Origin: DATDDB01 sp035260545
Lineage (GTDB): Bacteria > Pseudomonadota > Gammaproteobacteria > Burkholderiales > Gallionellaceae
Direction: 5' to 3'
Assembly (NCBI GenBank): GCA_035260545.1
Contig: DATFUZ010000019.1
Location: 1-17,953, forward strand
Length of the DNA stretch: 17,953 bases
A model generated the notes under the pieces. The model saw nothing but the letters and a program-made list of their open reading frames with translations, searched no databases and was not told the DNA's origin. Position 1 is the stretch's first letter, and the number at the start of each line of letters is the position of its first letter. Shown one piece after another: positions 6,326-14,587 of this stretch. The position numbers were made by a program, and so were the translations under genes.

Positions 6326-6362
6326 GATTCGGTATTTCCCGGGTATGCGGCCCAGGAGACTA

Positions 6363-8594
6363 ATGAGACTTACACTACGCTTTGTTCTTCCCCTCATGCT
6401 GGTTCTTTCGGGAATCGCATACGTCATCACGCCGCTGGTCGACAAGCTCACCCTGAGCTGGTTCATAAACGACCTCGACATGCGATCAGCCCTGATCGCG
6501 AACACCATACAGGATCCCCTGCGCGAGAAGCTGGCGACCGGCCGCAAAAGCAAGGTCATCAAATTCTTCGACCACATCACCCAGGACGAGCGTCTCTACG
6601 CCATCGGTTATTGCGCCCAGGCGCGAGGCGACGTGTGGGCCAGCCGTTTCTTTCCGGCGAGAATCCGCTGTGATGACCTGAGTCAGTGGTCCGCGCCAGG
6701 CGAGCACATGATGCACAGCGTGGAGGGTCCGTTGCTGGTGACGCTACAGGCGATGCCGACCAAGGCGGCGCCCGCGGGCCAGCTGGTGCTGCTCCACGAC
6801 ATGAGCTTCATCTCGCGGCGCAGCGCGGAAACCAAGCGCTACCTGTTCTATCTTTTCGTGGGGCTGGCCACCGTCATCTCGCTCGTCACCGTGATCGTCG
6901 CGCAACTGTCGTGGCGCGGATGGGTGACCGGCATGCGCGCGCTGCTGCGCGGCGAGGGCTTGTGGCGCCAACCCGGCGCAGACCCGCATCCGGCACCGCC
7001 CGGCTTCAAGCCCATCGCGCGCGACCTGCAGCGCCTGATTCACGACCTGGAGTCGGGAACCCGCACGCGCGACAGCGAGCAGATCACCTGGACGCCGGAT
7101 GCGCTGCGCGCCATCCTGCACACCGAATTGCGCGGCGAGGACATCATGGTCGTATCCAACCGCGAACCGTATATCCACCAGCACAACGGCGACAAGATCG
7201 AGGTGCGCCGGCCGGCGAGTGGCCTGGTGACCGCGCTGGAACCCATCATGCGCGCCTGTTCCGGCACCTGGATTGCCCATGGCAGCGGCAACGCGGACCG
7301 CGAGGTGGTGGACCGCTGGGATCGCGTCGCCGTTCCGCCGGAGCATCCCTCGTACAAGATCCGCCGCGTGTGGCTGACGCCCGAGGAGGAGGCCGGGTAT
7401 TACTATGGCTTCGCCAACGAGGGGCTGTGGCCGCTCTGTCATATCGCCCATGTGCGGCCGACATTCCGGTCCAGCGATTGGGCGCAATACGAGGCCGTGA
7501 ACCGCAAGTTCGCCCAGGCGGTCGCCGACGAAGCCAGGACCCGCGCGCCCATCGTGCTGGTCCAGGATTACCACTTTGCCCTGCTGCCCAAGATGATCCG
7601 CGAACTGCTGCCGGACGCGACCATCATCGCCTTCTGGCACATTCCCTGGCCCAACCCGGAATCGTTCGGCATCTGTCCCTGGGGCGACCAGATACTGGAG
7701 GGCATGCTGGGAAGCAGCATTCTGGGCTTCCACACCCAGTTCCACTGCAACAACTTTGTGGACACCGTGGACCGTTTCCTCGAGGCGCGGGTCGATCGTG
7801 AAGCGTTCACCGTATCGTTCGGCGGCAAACTCACGGCCGTGCGCCGCTATCCGATTTCCATCGCGCCGCCGCGCGACGCGGAAATCGAGGAGCGGCCGGT
7901 GGAGGAGTGCAGGCGCCATATCCGCGAAATGCACCATTTGCCGCCTGAACACAAGGTCGGCGTGGGAGTGGATCGCCTGGATTACACCAAGGGCATCATG
8001 GAGCGTTTTCGGGCGGTGGAGCGTCTGTTCGAACTAAACCCGGAATGGATAGGCCGCTTCACCTTCATCCAGGTGGCGGCGCCCACGCGCACGGGCATAG
8101 GCGAATACCAGCACCACGAAGAGCAGGTGCGGGCTACGGCCGAGCGCATCAACGAGCGTTTCGGCGCATCGGGTCCGCCGCCCATCGTGCTCATGGTGGA
8201 GCACCATGAACCGGCCGAGGTGTATGAGTATTTTCGCGCCGCGGATCTCTGCTTCGTCAGCAGCCTCCATGACGGCATGAACCTGGTCGCCAAGGAATTT
8301 GTCGCGGCCCGCGACGATGACCGCGGCGTGCTGATCCTGTCGCAGTTCACCGGCGCCGCGCGGGAACTGCCCGAGGCGCTGATCGTCAATCCCTACGATG
8401 CCGACATGTGCGCGGCGGCCCTGCAGATGGCGCTGACCATGGCGGAGGATGAGCAGCGCGACCGGATGCGCCTGATGCGCGGGCTGGTGGCCGAATTCAA
8501 CGTCTACCGCTGGGCCGGCCGCATGCTTCTTGACGCGGCCTCCATGCGCCGCCGAAGCCGTCTCGGCGGATGGACCGAGCGGATGGAGGATTGA
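6363..8594 (+). CDS. otsA: Membrane-anchored trehalose-6-phosphate synthase with periplasmic sensor-like domain
   Basis: A GT20 enzyme that makes trehalose-6-phosphate from UDP-glucose and glucose-6-phosphate. The start chosen is ATG 6363, preceded by AGGAGA at 6354-6359, giving 743 residues. In-frame ATG 6345 and TTG 6324 are alternatives. Ordinary OtsA is about 470 residues. Here the GT20 domain fills about 260-735, preceded by an extra 250 residues: transmembrane helix 5-26, a periplasmic stretch of about 130 residues, transmembrane helix 161-182, then a short amphipathic HAMP-like linker to about 230. Catalytic positions are conserved: R538 and K543 in DRLDYTKG, D637 and E645 in HDGMNLVAKE. 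QDYHFALLPK and FWHIPWPNPE are also present. otsB starts 3 nt after the stop. The layout suggests synthesis tied to an extracytoplasmic or membrane signal, which is an inference. Confidence 0.93.
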   Translation: MRLTLRFVLPLMLVLSGIAYVITPLVDKLTLSWFINDLDMRSALIANTIQDPLREKLATGRKSKVIKFFDHITQDERLYAIGYCAQARGDVWASRFFPARIRCDDLSQWSAPGEHMMHSVEGPLLVTLQAMPTKAAPAGQLVLLHDMSFISRRSAETKRYLFYLFVGLATVISLVTVIVAQLSWRGWVTGMRALLRGEGLWRQPGADPHPAPPGFKPIARDLQRLIHDLESGTRTRDSEQITWTPDALRAILHTELRGEDIMVVSNREPYIHQHNGDKIEVRRPASGLVTALEPIMRACSGTWIAHGSGNADREVVDRWDRVAVPPEHPSYKIRRVWLTPEEEAGYYYGFANEGLWPLCHIAHVRPTFRSSDWAQYEAVNRKFAQAVADEARTRAPIVLVQDYHFALLPKMIRELLPDATIIAFWHIPWPNPESFGICPWGDQILEGMLGSSILGFHTQFHCNNFVDTVDRFLEARVDREAFTVSFGGKLTAVRRYPISIAPPRDAEIEERPVEECRRHIREMHHLPPEHKVGVGVDRLDYTKGIMERFRAVERLFELNPEWIGRFTFIQVAAPTRTGIGEYQHHEEQVRATAERINERFGASGPPPIVLMVEHHEPAEVYEYFRAADLCFVSSLHDGMNLVAKEFVAARDDDRGVLILSQFTGAARELPEALIVNPYDADMCAAALQMALTMAEDEQRDRMRLMRGLVAEFNVYRWAGRMLLDAASMRRRSRLGGWTERMED

Positions 8595-8596
8595 GC

Positions 8597-9340
8597 ATGC
8601 CGGTGAATATTCCCCCTCCGGCAAGCACTGACTGGGCCTATTTTCTGGACGTGGATGGCACGCTCATCAATATTGCCGATACGCCGGACGCTGTCCGCGT
8701 TGACGCGACCCTGCTGGACCTCATCGGCCGGCTGTATCGGGCCACCGGCGGCGCTGTGGCGCTGGTGAGCGGCCGTTCCATCGCCGATCTGGACCAGCGC
8801 CTGGCCCCGCTGCGCCTGCCGACGGCCGGCCAGCACGGGCTGGAACGGCGCGATCCCGACGGCCACACCTGGACGCACGTGACGCCGCCTGGCGTCAAGG
8901 ACGCAATCAAGGCTGCGCTCACCCCCGTTTTGGCGCGCCACCCCGGGCTGCTGCTCGAGGAGAAAGGCATGACCCTGGCGCTGCATTACCGTCAGGCGCC
9001 GCGGCTGGCCTCCTATGCTCACCGCCTGATGGCCGATCTGGCGCGCGATTCGGATGCGCCGCTGGAAGTGCAGCGCGGAAAGCGTGTTGCGGAGATCAAG
9101 CCTGCCGGAATCGACAAGGGAACGGCAATTTCCGCATTCCTGGATGCGCCGCCGTTCCAGGGCCGACGCCCGGTTTTCATCGGCGACGACGCCAATGACG
9201 AACACGGCTTCGCGGAGGTGAACAGGATGGGCGGCATCTCGATCAGGGTCGGGTCCGGCAGGAGCTGCGCCCGTTACCGCCTGGCGGATGTCGCTGGCGT
9301 CAGGTCGTGGTTAAATAGCGGGATGGAAGGAAACGAATGA
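8597..9340 (+). CDS. otsB: Trehalose-6-phosphate phosphatase
   Basis: HAD-family phosphatase that removes phosphate from trehalose-6-phosphate to give trehalose. The start at 8597 gives 247 residues and is supported by GGAGGA (8585-8590) six nucleotides upstream. An earlier in-frame ATG at 8570 lies inside otsA and lacks this support. The HAD motifs are in order. DVDGT at residues 18-22 carries the nucleophile D18 and acid/base D20. LVSGRS is motif II near residues 54-59. The K of IKPAGIDKG is motif III. IGDDANDEHGF near residue 195 is the metal-binding motif IV. It begins three nucleotides after otsA, and its last four bases (ATGA) overlap the next gene, so all three are probably translationally coupled. 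Confidence 0.96.
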   Translation: MPVNIPPPASTDWAYFLDVDGTLINIADTPDAVRVDATLLDLIGRLYRATGGAVALVSGRSIADLDQRLAPLRLPTAGQHGLERRDPDGHTWTHVTPPGVKDAIKAALTPVLARHPGLLLEEKGMTLALHYRQAPRLASYAHRLMADLARDSDAPLEVQRGKRVAEIKPAGIDKGTAISAFLDAPPFQGRRPVFIGDDANDEHGFAEVNRMGGISIRVGSGRSCARYRLADVAGVRSWLNSGMEGNE

Positions 9341-11115
9341 ACAACCTCGATCTTGCCCTCGTCGGAAACTGCACCATCGCCGCGCTGGTGGACGCGCGCG
9401 CGAACATCAACTGGTGCTGCTTTCCGCGTTTTGACGGTGACCCGATATTCTGCTCCCTGCTGCGGGAAACCGACGATTACGGGTTTTTCGGCGTCGACCT
9501 GGCCGACTACGACCGCAGCGAGCAGGCCTATCTGGAGAACACCGCCATCCTCGTCACCCGGCTCCACGATCGCCACGGCGGCGTGATCGAGGTGACGGAT
9601 TTTGCGCCCCGCTTCGGGCAATTCGGGCGGCGCTTCCGGCCGATGATGCTGGTGCGCCGGATCAAGCGCTTGGCGGGCAGTCCGCGCATCACCCTGCGTT
9701 CGCGTCCCGCCTGCAACGAAGGCGCCGCCCGCCCGGAAATGACATGGGGCAGCAACCACATTCGCTACGTCGCGCCGACCATGGCCATACGGCTGACGAC
9801 CGATGCATCGCTCACCGCTGTGCTGCAGGAAAACACTTTCTTTCTCGAGGACGCCGTTACCCTGTTGCTCGGGCCGGATGAAACCGTGCCCGATGCGCCG
9901 GGTGAGGTGGGCCGCCACTTTCTCGAGGAAACGACGCATTACTGGCAGGAGTGGGCGCGCTCGCTGGGCATCCCCTACGAATGGCAGGCGGAGGTGATAC
10001 GCGCGGCGATCACCCTCAAGCTCAACGCCTATGACGATACGGGCGCAATCGTCGCCGCCATGACCAGTTCCGTTCCCGAGGCGGCCGACAGCGGACGCAA
10101 CTGGGATTACCGCTACTGCTGGCTGCGCGACGGTTATTTCGTGGTGAACGCGCTGAACCGGCTGGGCGCGACCAAGACCATGGAACGCTATCTGGCGTAT
10201 ATCGTCAATATCGCGGCGAATGCCGGCAGCCACGCGTTGCAGCCGGTGTACGGCATAGATGGCCGCAGCCAACTGGAAGAACGGGAGGTGCCGGGACTGG
10301 CCGGCTATCGCGGCATGGGACCAGTCCGCTTCGGCAACCAGGCGTACCGCCAGGTCCAGCACGACGTATACGGGTCCGCAATCATGGCGTCGACCCATGT
10401 CTTCTTCGATCAGCGCCTGACCCGGCGCGGCGATGAAGCCCTGTTCCGCCGCCTGGAGCCGCTGGGCGAGCAGGCGATACGCACCCACGACCAGCCGGAC
10501 GCCGGCCTGTGGGAGTTGCGCGGGAAGTCGCGCGTGCATACTTTTTCCTCAGTGATGTGCTGGGCGGCCTGCCATCGGCTTGCCCTGATTGCGCGTCATC
10601 TCGGTCTGGACGACCGTGCCGCGTACTGGCAGGAGCATGCGGACCATATCCATGGCGTGGTGTGTCAGCGCACCTGGAACGCCGAACGCAACAGCTTCGT
10701 GTCCACTTTCGACGGCGATGCGATGGATGCCAGTCTGCTGCTTCTGGCCGAGGTTGGCTTTCTGGCCGCGGACGATCCGCGCTTTGCCGGCACAGTCGCG
10801 GCGGTCGAAAAGGATCTTCGCCGCGGCGATTATATCTTTCGCTATGTCGAGGCCGACGACTTTGGTCAGCCGGAAAACGCCTTCATCGTCTGCACCTATT
10901 GGTATGTAAATGCCCTGTCTGCCATGGGCCGCCGGGAGGAAGCGCGGGCGCTGTTCGAGAAACTGCTGACGCGCCGAAATCATCACGGCCTGCTGGCCGA
11001 GCACATCGACCCGGTGACCGGGGAGCTGTGGGGCAACTTCGTCCAGACCTACAGCATGGTGGGCCTGATCAGCGCCGCCATCCGCCTTTCCGTGCGCTGG
11101 GATCAGGCCTTCTGA
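9337..11115 (+). CDS. Glycoside hydrolase family 15 protein (glucoamylase or trehalase-like)
   Basis: A 592-residue GH15 protein. Family features are the N-terminal LVGNCTIAALVDARANINWCCFPRFD segment (beta-sandwich domain) and then an (alpha/alpha)6 barrel. RNWDYRYCWLRDGYF lies at 254-268, LWELRGKSRVHTFS at 391-404 with likely general acid E393, and LLAEHIDP then LWGNFVQTYSM at 552-573 with likely base E555. No signal peptide is seen, so it should be cytoplasmic. The start ATG overlaps the otsB stop by four bases and has AAGGA 5 nt upstream. GH15 includes glucoamylases, glucodextranases and cytoplasmic alpha,alpha-trehalases of the mycobacterial type. Given the tight otsA-otsB coupling, trehalose or a short alpha-glucan is the likely substrate. 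That is an inference; the residues do not decide it. Confidence 0.92.
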   Translation: MNNLDLALVGNCTIAALVDARANINWCCFPRFDGDPIFCSLLRETDDYGFFGVDLADYDRSEQAYLENTAILVTRLHDRHGGVIEVTDFAPRFGQFGRRFRPMMLVRRIKRLAGSPRITLRSRPACNEGAARPEMTWGSNHIRYVAPTMAIRLTTDASLTAVLQENTFFLEDAVTLLLGPDETVPDAPGEVGRHFLEETTHYWQEWARSLGIPYEWQAEVIRAAITLKLNAYDDTGAIVAAMTSSVPEAADSGRNWDYRYCWLRDGYFVVNALNRLGATKTMERYLAYIVNIAANAGSHALQPVYGIDGRSQLEEREVPGLAGYRGMGPVRFGNQAYRQVQHDVYGSAIMASTHVFFDQRLTRRGDEALFRRLEPLGEQAIRTHDQPDAGLWELRGKSRVHTFSSVMCWAACHRLALIARHLGLDDRAAYWQEHADHIHGVVCQRTWNAERNSFVSTFDGDAMDASLLLLAEVGFLAADDPRFAGTVAAVEKDLRRGDYIFRYVEADDFGQPENAFIVCTYWYVNALSAMGRREEARALFEKLLTRRNHHGLLAEHIDPVTGELWGNFVQTYSMVGLISAAIRLSVRWDQAF

Positions 11116-11188
11116 GCGCCGCGCCGGGCGGGCGTACCAGCCTGCCGCCATTTCGCAACGTCCGTTCCGCGGGGTTGGCGAAATGGGT

Positions 11189-11194
11189 TAAAAT
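11189..11194 (+). promoter_or_regulatory. Putative -10 element before arnT
   Basis: TAAAAT lies 18 nt before the arnT ATG, in the context GGGTTAAAATCCCCGCTTCTCTC. A similar GGTAAAATGCCGCTCTT stands before arnC. The -35 is weak (TTCCGC at about 11165). No Shine-Dalgarno sequence is visible between this element and the ATG, so a short-leader transcript is possible. The element would separate arn from trehalose expression. Confidence 0.4.
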
Positions 11195-11212
11195 CCCCGC
11201 TTCTCTCTAGCT

Positions 11213-12967
11213 ATGCCTGAAACGTCCCGGCTCATGGATTTCCCCGACAAGCCCAACAAGGGTGCTTACCTCCTCTGGCTGCTGCTGGCCGTCTTCACCA
11301 TCCTGTGGTTCAGCAACATTGAATACCGCAAGCTCATCAAGCCGGACGAGGGGCGCTATGCCGAGATTCCGCGTGAAATGGTGGCCGACGGCAACTGGGT
11401 GACGCCGCGCCTGAACGGGTTCAAGTACTTCGAGAAACCGCCGTTGCAGTACTGGGCCACGGCTGTCGCCTATGAGGCATTCGGCGACCATGCCTGGACG
11501 TCGCGCTTGTGGGACGCATTGACCGGTTTCGCGGGCGTGCTGCTGGTGTGGTTTGCCGGCGCCCGCCTGTTCGGGCGCGACGCGGGGCGCTATGCCGCGC
11601 TGCTGCTGGGCGGCAGCTTCCTGTATGCGGCGATGGGCCACATCAATACGCTGGACATCGGCGTCACCTTCTTCACCACCCTCGGCATAGCCGGCCTGCT
11701 GCTGGCGCAGCAGGAGGGTGCCGCCGCGAGTACGCAGCGCAACTGGATGTATGTGGCCTGGGCCGCGCTCGGCCTGGCGGTGCTGAGCAAGGGCCTGATC
11801 GGCATCGTGCTGCCCGGCGCGGCCCTGTTCCTGTATTCGCTCTTTCAGCGCGATCTCGGGGTGTGGAAGCGCATGCACTGGGGCGCGGGGCTGGCGATCT
11901 TCTTTGCGGTCACCGCGCCCTGGTTCTACCTGGTCAGCAAGGCAAATCCGCAATTCGCCTGGTTCTTCTTCTGGCACGAACACATCGAGCGTTTCCTCAC
12001 CAAGATCCATGATCGCTACCAGCCCTGGTATTACTTCATTCCTATCCTGCTGTTCGGCATACTGCCCTGGACGTTCGTGATGCTCAGCACCCTGTGGCAT
12101 ACCTGGCGCGACAGCGCGCGCGCCGTGCCTTATGCGCACAGCGTATGGCGCTCGTTCAGGCTGCCCAAGGCGTTCAACCCGCAACGCTACCTGTTCATCT
12201 GGACCGTGTTCGTGTACCTGTTCTTTTCCAGGTCGGACTCCAAGCTCCCGTCCTATCTGTTGCCGATTTTCCCGACGCTCGCACTGCTGATGGGCTGGCA
12301 ACTGGCGGCCATGGAGCCGCGCCGCGTGTTCCGGCTGGTGCTGCCGGTGCTGCCGGTGCTGCTCATTCTGCTGGGCGTGACCTTCTTCGCCGCGCGCTTT
12401 GCCGATAATCCGGTGCAACTGGAGATGTACAGCGCCTACGCGCACTGGCTGCAGGCCGCCACACTGGTCTGGCTGCTCGGCCTGGGTGCGGCGCTGGTGT
12501 GGCTGCGGCGCGAGCGCAAGTCGCCGGCATTGGCGGCGCTGGCTTTCACCGCACTTGCCGCTGCCGTCCTCGCGACCTCGGGCTATAACACGGTGGCCCG
12601 CGAGCGCTCCGCCTACCACATCGCCGATGCCATACGTGCGCAGGTGAAGCCCGGCGAGCCTTTCTATTCGGTGTTCATGTACGAGCAGACGCTGCCGTTC
12701 TACCTCAAGCGCACGCTCACCCTGGTGGATTTTCAGGATGAAATGGCATTCGGCATCAGGCGGGAGCGTGAGGACATCGAGGCTGGCATCAAGCCGGGCC
12801 CGGCGCGCTACATTCCCGATCTCGCCGGCTTCGCCAAGGCGTGGAACAAGGATCGCGAGGCGCTGGCGATCACGCCGGCATTCTTCTATCCGCATTTGCA
12901 GGAGCTGGGGATTCCCATGAAGGAAATCTACCGTGACCATCAGTACGTCGTGGTGGAGAAGCCATGA
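11213..12967 (+). CDS. arnT: Lipid A L-Ara4N transferase (GT83, ArnT family)
   Basis: Multi-spanning inner-membrane transferase that moves 4-amino-4-deoxy-L-arabinose from undecaprenyl phosphate to lipid A on the periplasmic face. The 584 residues match ArnT. The first helix is at about 17-34. It is followed by the family motif KPDEGRYAEIPREM (residues 43-56) and the FEKPPLQYW loop (73-81), with D45, E74 and K75 at the expected catalytic or metal-binding positions. About a dozen hydrophobic helices follow to residue 465, then a soluble C-terminal domain from about 470 (YNTVARERSAYHIADAI, YSVFMYEQTLPFYLKR). ATG 11213 is used; ATG 11234 is an in-frame alternative. The stop overlaps the next ATG. 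Related GT83 enzymes can use other polyprenyl-linked sugars, but the surrounding arn genes fix the likely donor. Confidence 0.92.
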   Translation: MPETSRLMDFPDKPNKGAYLLWLLLAVFTILWFSNIEYRKLIKPDEGRYAEIPREMVADGNWVTPRLNGFKYFEKPPLQYWATAVAYEAFGDHAWTSRLWDALTGFAGVLLVWFAGARLFGRDAGRYAALLLGGSFLYAAMGHINTLDIGVTFFTTLGIAGLLLAQQEGAAASTQRNWMYVAWAALGLAVLSKGLIGIVLPGAALFLYSLFQRDLGVWKRMHWGAGLAIFFAVTAPWFYLVSKANPQFAWFFFWHEHIERFLTKIHDRYQPWYYFIPILLFGILPWTFVMLSTLWHTWRDSARAVPYAHSVWRSFRLPKAFNPQRYLFIWTVFVYLFFSRSDSKLPSYLLPIFPTLALLMGWQLAAMEPRRVFRLVLPVLPVLLILLGVTFFAARFADNPVQLEMYSAYAHWLQAATLVWLLGLGAALVWLRRERKSPALAALAFTALAAAVLATSGYNTVARERSAYHIADAIRAQVKPGEPFYSVFMYEQTLPFYLKRTLTLVDFQDEMAFGIRREREDIEAGIKPGPARYIPDLAGFAKAWNKDREALAITPAFFYPHLQELGIPMKEIYRDHQYVVVEKP

Positions 12968-13335
12968 ACCTCGTCAGCTTCAGCCTCATCCTGACCGGCG
13001 TGATGCTCAACGCCGCCGCCCAGATCCTGATGAAGATGGGCACCAACGCCGTCGGCCATTTCGAATTCAGCGCCGCGAACATCCTGCCAATAGGCTGGAA
13101 GCTGGCGACCGAATGGCACATTGTCACCGCGCTGTTCTGCTATGCGATCAGCGTGGTGGTGTGGATACTGGCGCTGTCGCGCGTGCAGGTCAGCATTGCC
13201 TATCCCATGCTCTCTCTGGGCTATGTGGCCGTGGCCTTCGCCACCTGGTGGCTGTTCGGCGAGGCATTGACCGTCAACAAGCTGGCAGGCATAGGCGTGA
13301 TCATTCTGGGCGTGGCCATCCTGTTCCGCGCCTGA
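12964..13335 (+). CDS. SMR/EamA-type L-Ara4N-undecaprenol flippase subunit (ArnE/ArnF-like)
   Basis: A 123-residue small multidrug-resistance-type membrane protein with four hydrophobic helices. These are roughly residues 3-22, 41-68 (the TALFCYAISVVVWILALS part), 72-95 and 100-121. NAAAQILMKMG near residues 16-26 and VSIAYPMLSLGYVAVAFA near residues 76-93 are typical of ArnE/ArnF and related SMR transporters. It is expected to flip undecaprenyl-phosphate-L-Ara4N to the periplasmic side for ArnT. In E. coli this needs two genes, arnE and arnF; here only one is present in the window. It may act as a homodimer, or its partner may lie outside. The ATGA overlap with arnT supports coupled translation. 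Confidence 0.85.
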   Translation: MNLVSFSLILTGVMLNAAAQILMKMGTNAVGHFEFSAANILPIGWKLATEWHIVTALFCYAISVVVWILALSRVQVSIAYPMLSLGYVAVAFATWWLFGEALTVNKLAGIGVIILGVAILFRA

Positions 13336-13354
13336 CAACCGGCGAACAATAATC

Positions 13355-14482
13355 ATGAGCACTGAATTCCTCCCTTTCGTCAAACCCTACATCGATGAGG
13401 ACACCATCGCCGCCGTCGGCGACGTGCTGCGCTCCGGGTGGATCACCACCGGCCCCAAGGTGCAGGAATTCGAAAGGGAGCTTACGGCGTATTTCGGCGG
13501 CCGTCCGGTGCGCACCTTCAATTCCGGGACCTGCACCATGGAGATCGCGCTGCGCATTGCGGGCATCGGCCCGGGCGACGAGGTCATCACCACGCCCATT
13601 TCCTGGGTGGCCACTGCGAACGTGATCCTGGAAGTCGGCGCGACCCCCGTGTTCGCCGACATTGATCCGGTGACGCGCAACATCGACCTGGACCAGGTCG
13701 AGGCCGCGATCACGCCCCGCACCCGCGCCATCATTCCCGTTTACCTCACGGGCCTGCCGGTGGATATGGACCGGCTCTATGCCATCGCGGAAAAACACAG
13801 GCTGCGCGTGGTGGAGGATGCCGCGCAGGCGCTGGGTTCGACCTGGAAAGGCAAGCGTATCGGCGCCTTTGGCGACCTGGTCTCGTTCAGCTTTCAGGCC
13901 AACAAGAACCTGACGACCTCCGAAGGCGGCTGCCTGGTGCTGAACAACGACGAAGAGGCGCGGCTTGCGGAAAAATACCGGCTGCAGGGCGTGACGCGCA
14001 GCGGTTTCGACGGCATGGAAGTGGACGTACTGGGCGGCAAGTACAACATGACCGACATTGCCGCGGTGATCGGCCTCAAGCAACTGCCGCAACTCGAGGG
14101 CATTACCGCGCGCCGCCATGCGCTCGCCAGGCATTATTTCGACAGCTTCGGAGTGGACTTCGAAAAACAGACCGGCGCGCAACTGCCGGTGCGCGATTTC
14201 GGGAATTCCAACTGGCATATGTTCCAGATCGTCCTGCCCGAAGGCGTACTGCGGGCCAGGTTCATGGAGCAGATGAAGGCGCGCAACATCGGCTGCGGCG
14301 TGCATTACCCGGCAATACACCTGTTCCAGCTCTACCGCGCTCGCGGCTTCCATGAAGGCATGTTCCCGGTATCGGAGAGGGTGGGGCGGCAGATCGTCAC
14401 CCTGCCGCTATTCCCGCGCATGAGCGAGGCGGACGTCGAGCGGGTGGTCGCCGCCGTGCGTGCAGCGCTGGCCGCGGCCTGA
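13355..14482 (+). CDS. arnB: UDP-4-amino-4-deoxy-L-arabinose aminotransferase
   Basis: PLP-dependent aminotransferase of the DegT/DnrJ/EryC1/StrS type that converts UDP-Ara4-ketopentose to UDP-L-Ara4N with glutamate as donor. The 375 residues match ArnB. The N-terminus MSTEFLPFVKPYIDEDTI and SGWITTGPKVQEFE resemble E. coli ArnB closely. VVEDAAQALG (D155 for the pyridine nitrogen) and SFSFQANKNLTTSEGG (PLP lysine K184) are visible, as is LPLFPRMSEADVERV near the C-terminus. It lies 19 nt after the flippase gene. Enzymes of this fold also act on other 4-keto sugars, but position between flippase and arnC supports ArnB. The following 105-nt gap holds a hairpin and a possible promoter. Confidence 0.95.
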   Translation: MSTEFLPFVKPYIDEDTIAAVGDVLRSGWITTGPKVQEFERELTAYFGGRPVRTFNSGTCTMEIALRIAGIGPGDEVITTPISWVATANVILEVGATPVFADIDPVTRNIDLDQVEAAITPRTRAIIPVYLTGLPVDMDRLYAIAEKHRLRVVEDAAQALGSTWKGKRIGAFGDLVSFSFQANKNLTTSEGGCLVLNNDEEARLAEKYRLQGVTRSGFDGMEVDVLGGKYNMTDIAAVIGLKQLPQLEGITARRHALARHYFDSFGVDFEKQTGAQLPVRDFGNSNWHMFQIVLPEGVLRARFMEQMKARNIGCGVHYPAIHLFQLYRARGFHEGMFPVSERVGRQIVTLPLFPRMSEADVERVVAAVRAALAAA

Positions 14483-14494
14483 CCGCAAGGGAAG

Positions 14495-14507
14495 GGCCGT
14501 GGCGGCC
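14495..14507 (+). other. Short perfect hairpin in the arnB-arnC gap
   Basis: GGCCG (14495-14499), loop TGG, then CGGCC (14503-14507) form a 5-bp all-GC stem shortly after arnB. No T-tract follows, so it is not a clear terminator. It may only separate the two transcript parts or reflect high GC. Confidence 0.3.
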
Positions 14508-14572
14508 GCCCGTCCGTTGCGCATTCCCCACTGGCGCACCGGCACGGCTTTCTCCAACCCCGCCGGATGCGG

Positions 14573-14578
14573 TAAAAT
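14573..14578 (+). promoter_or_regulatory. Putative -10 element before arnC
   Basis: TAAAAT lies ten bases before the arnC ATG (14588), with the same surroundings as the element before arnT (GGxTAAAATxCCGC). Transcription from it would start within a few bases of the ATG and give an almost leaderless arnC message. The -35 is weak (TTCTCC at 14550-14555, 17-nt spacer). Confidence 0.35.
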
Positions 14579-14587
14579 GCCGCTCTT

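Larger units (their letters stand above)
6095..6332. repeat. 9-bp direct repeat bracketing the candidate leader RNA
   Basis: TTGATTCGG occurs at 6095-6103 and again at 6324-6332, just after the terminator-like hairpin. The complementary CCGAAT at 6146-6151 could pair with either copy, which would allow two alternative folds. The repeat is short and could be chance. Confidence 0.35.

Noticed and set aside
11116..11212. Terminator after the GH15 gene
   Set aside because: GC-rich inverted segments near 11130-11150 pair only partly and lack a T-tract, so no terminator is claimed.
11207..12940. 577-codon minus-strand frame opposite arnT
   Set aside because: It covers arnT almost exactly and its composition (Gln/Arg/His-rich, no motif) is that of a high-GC shadow frame.
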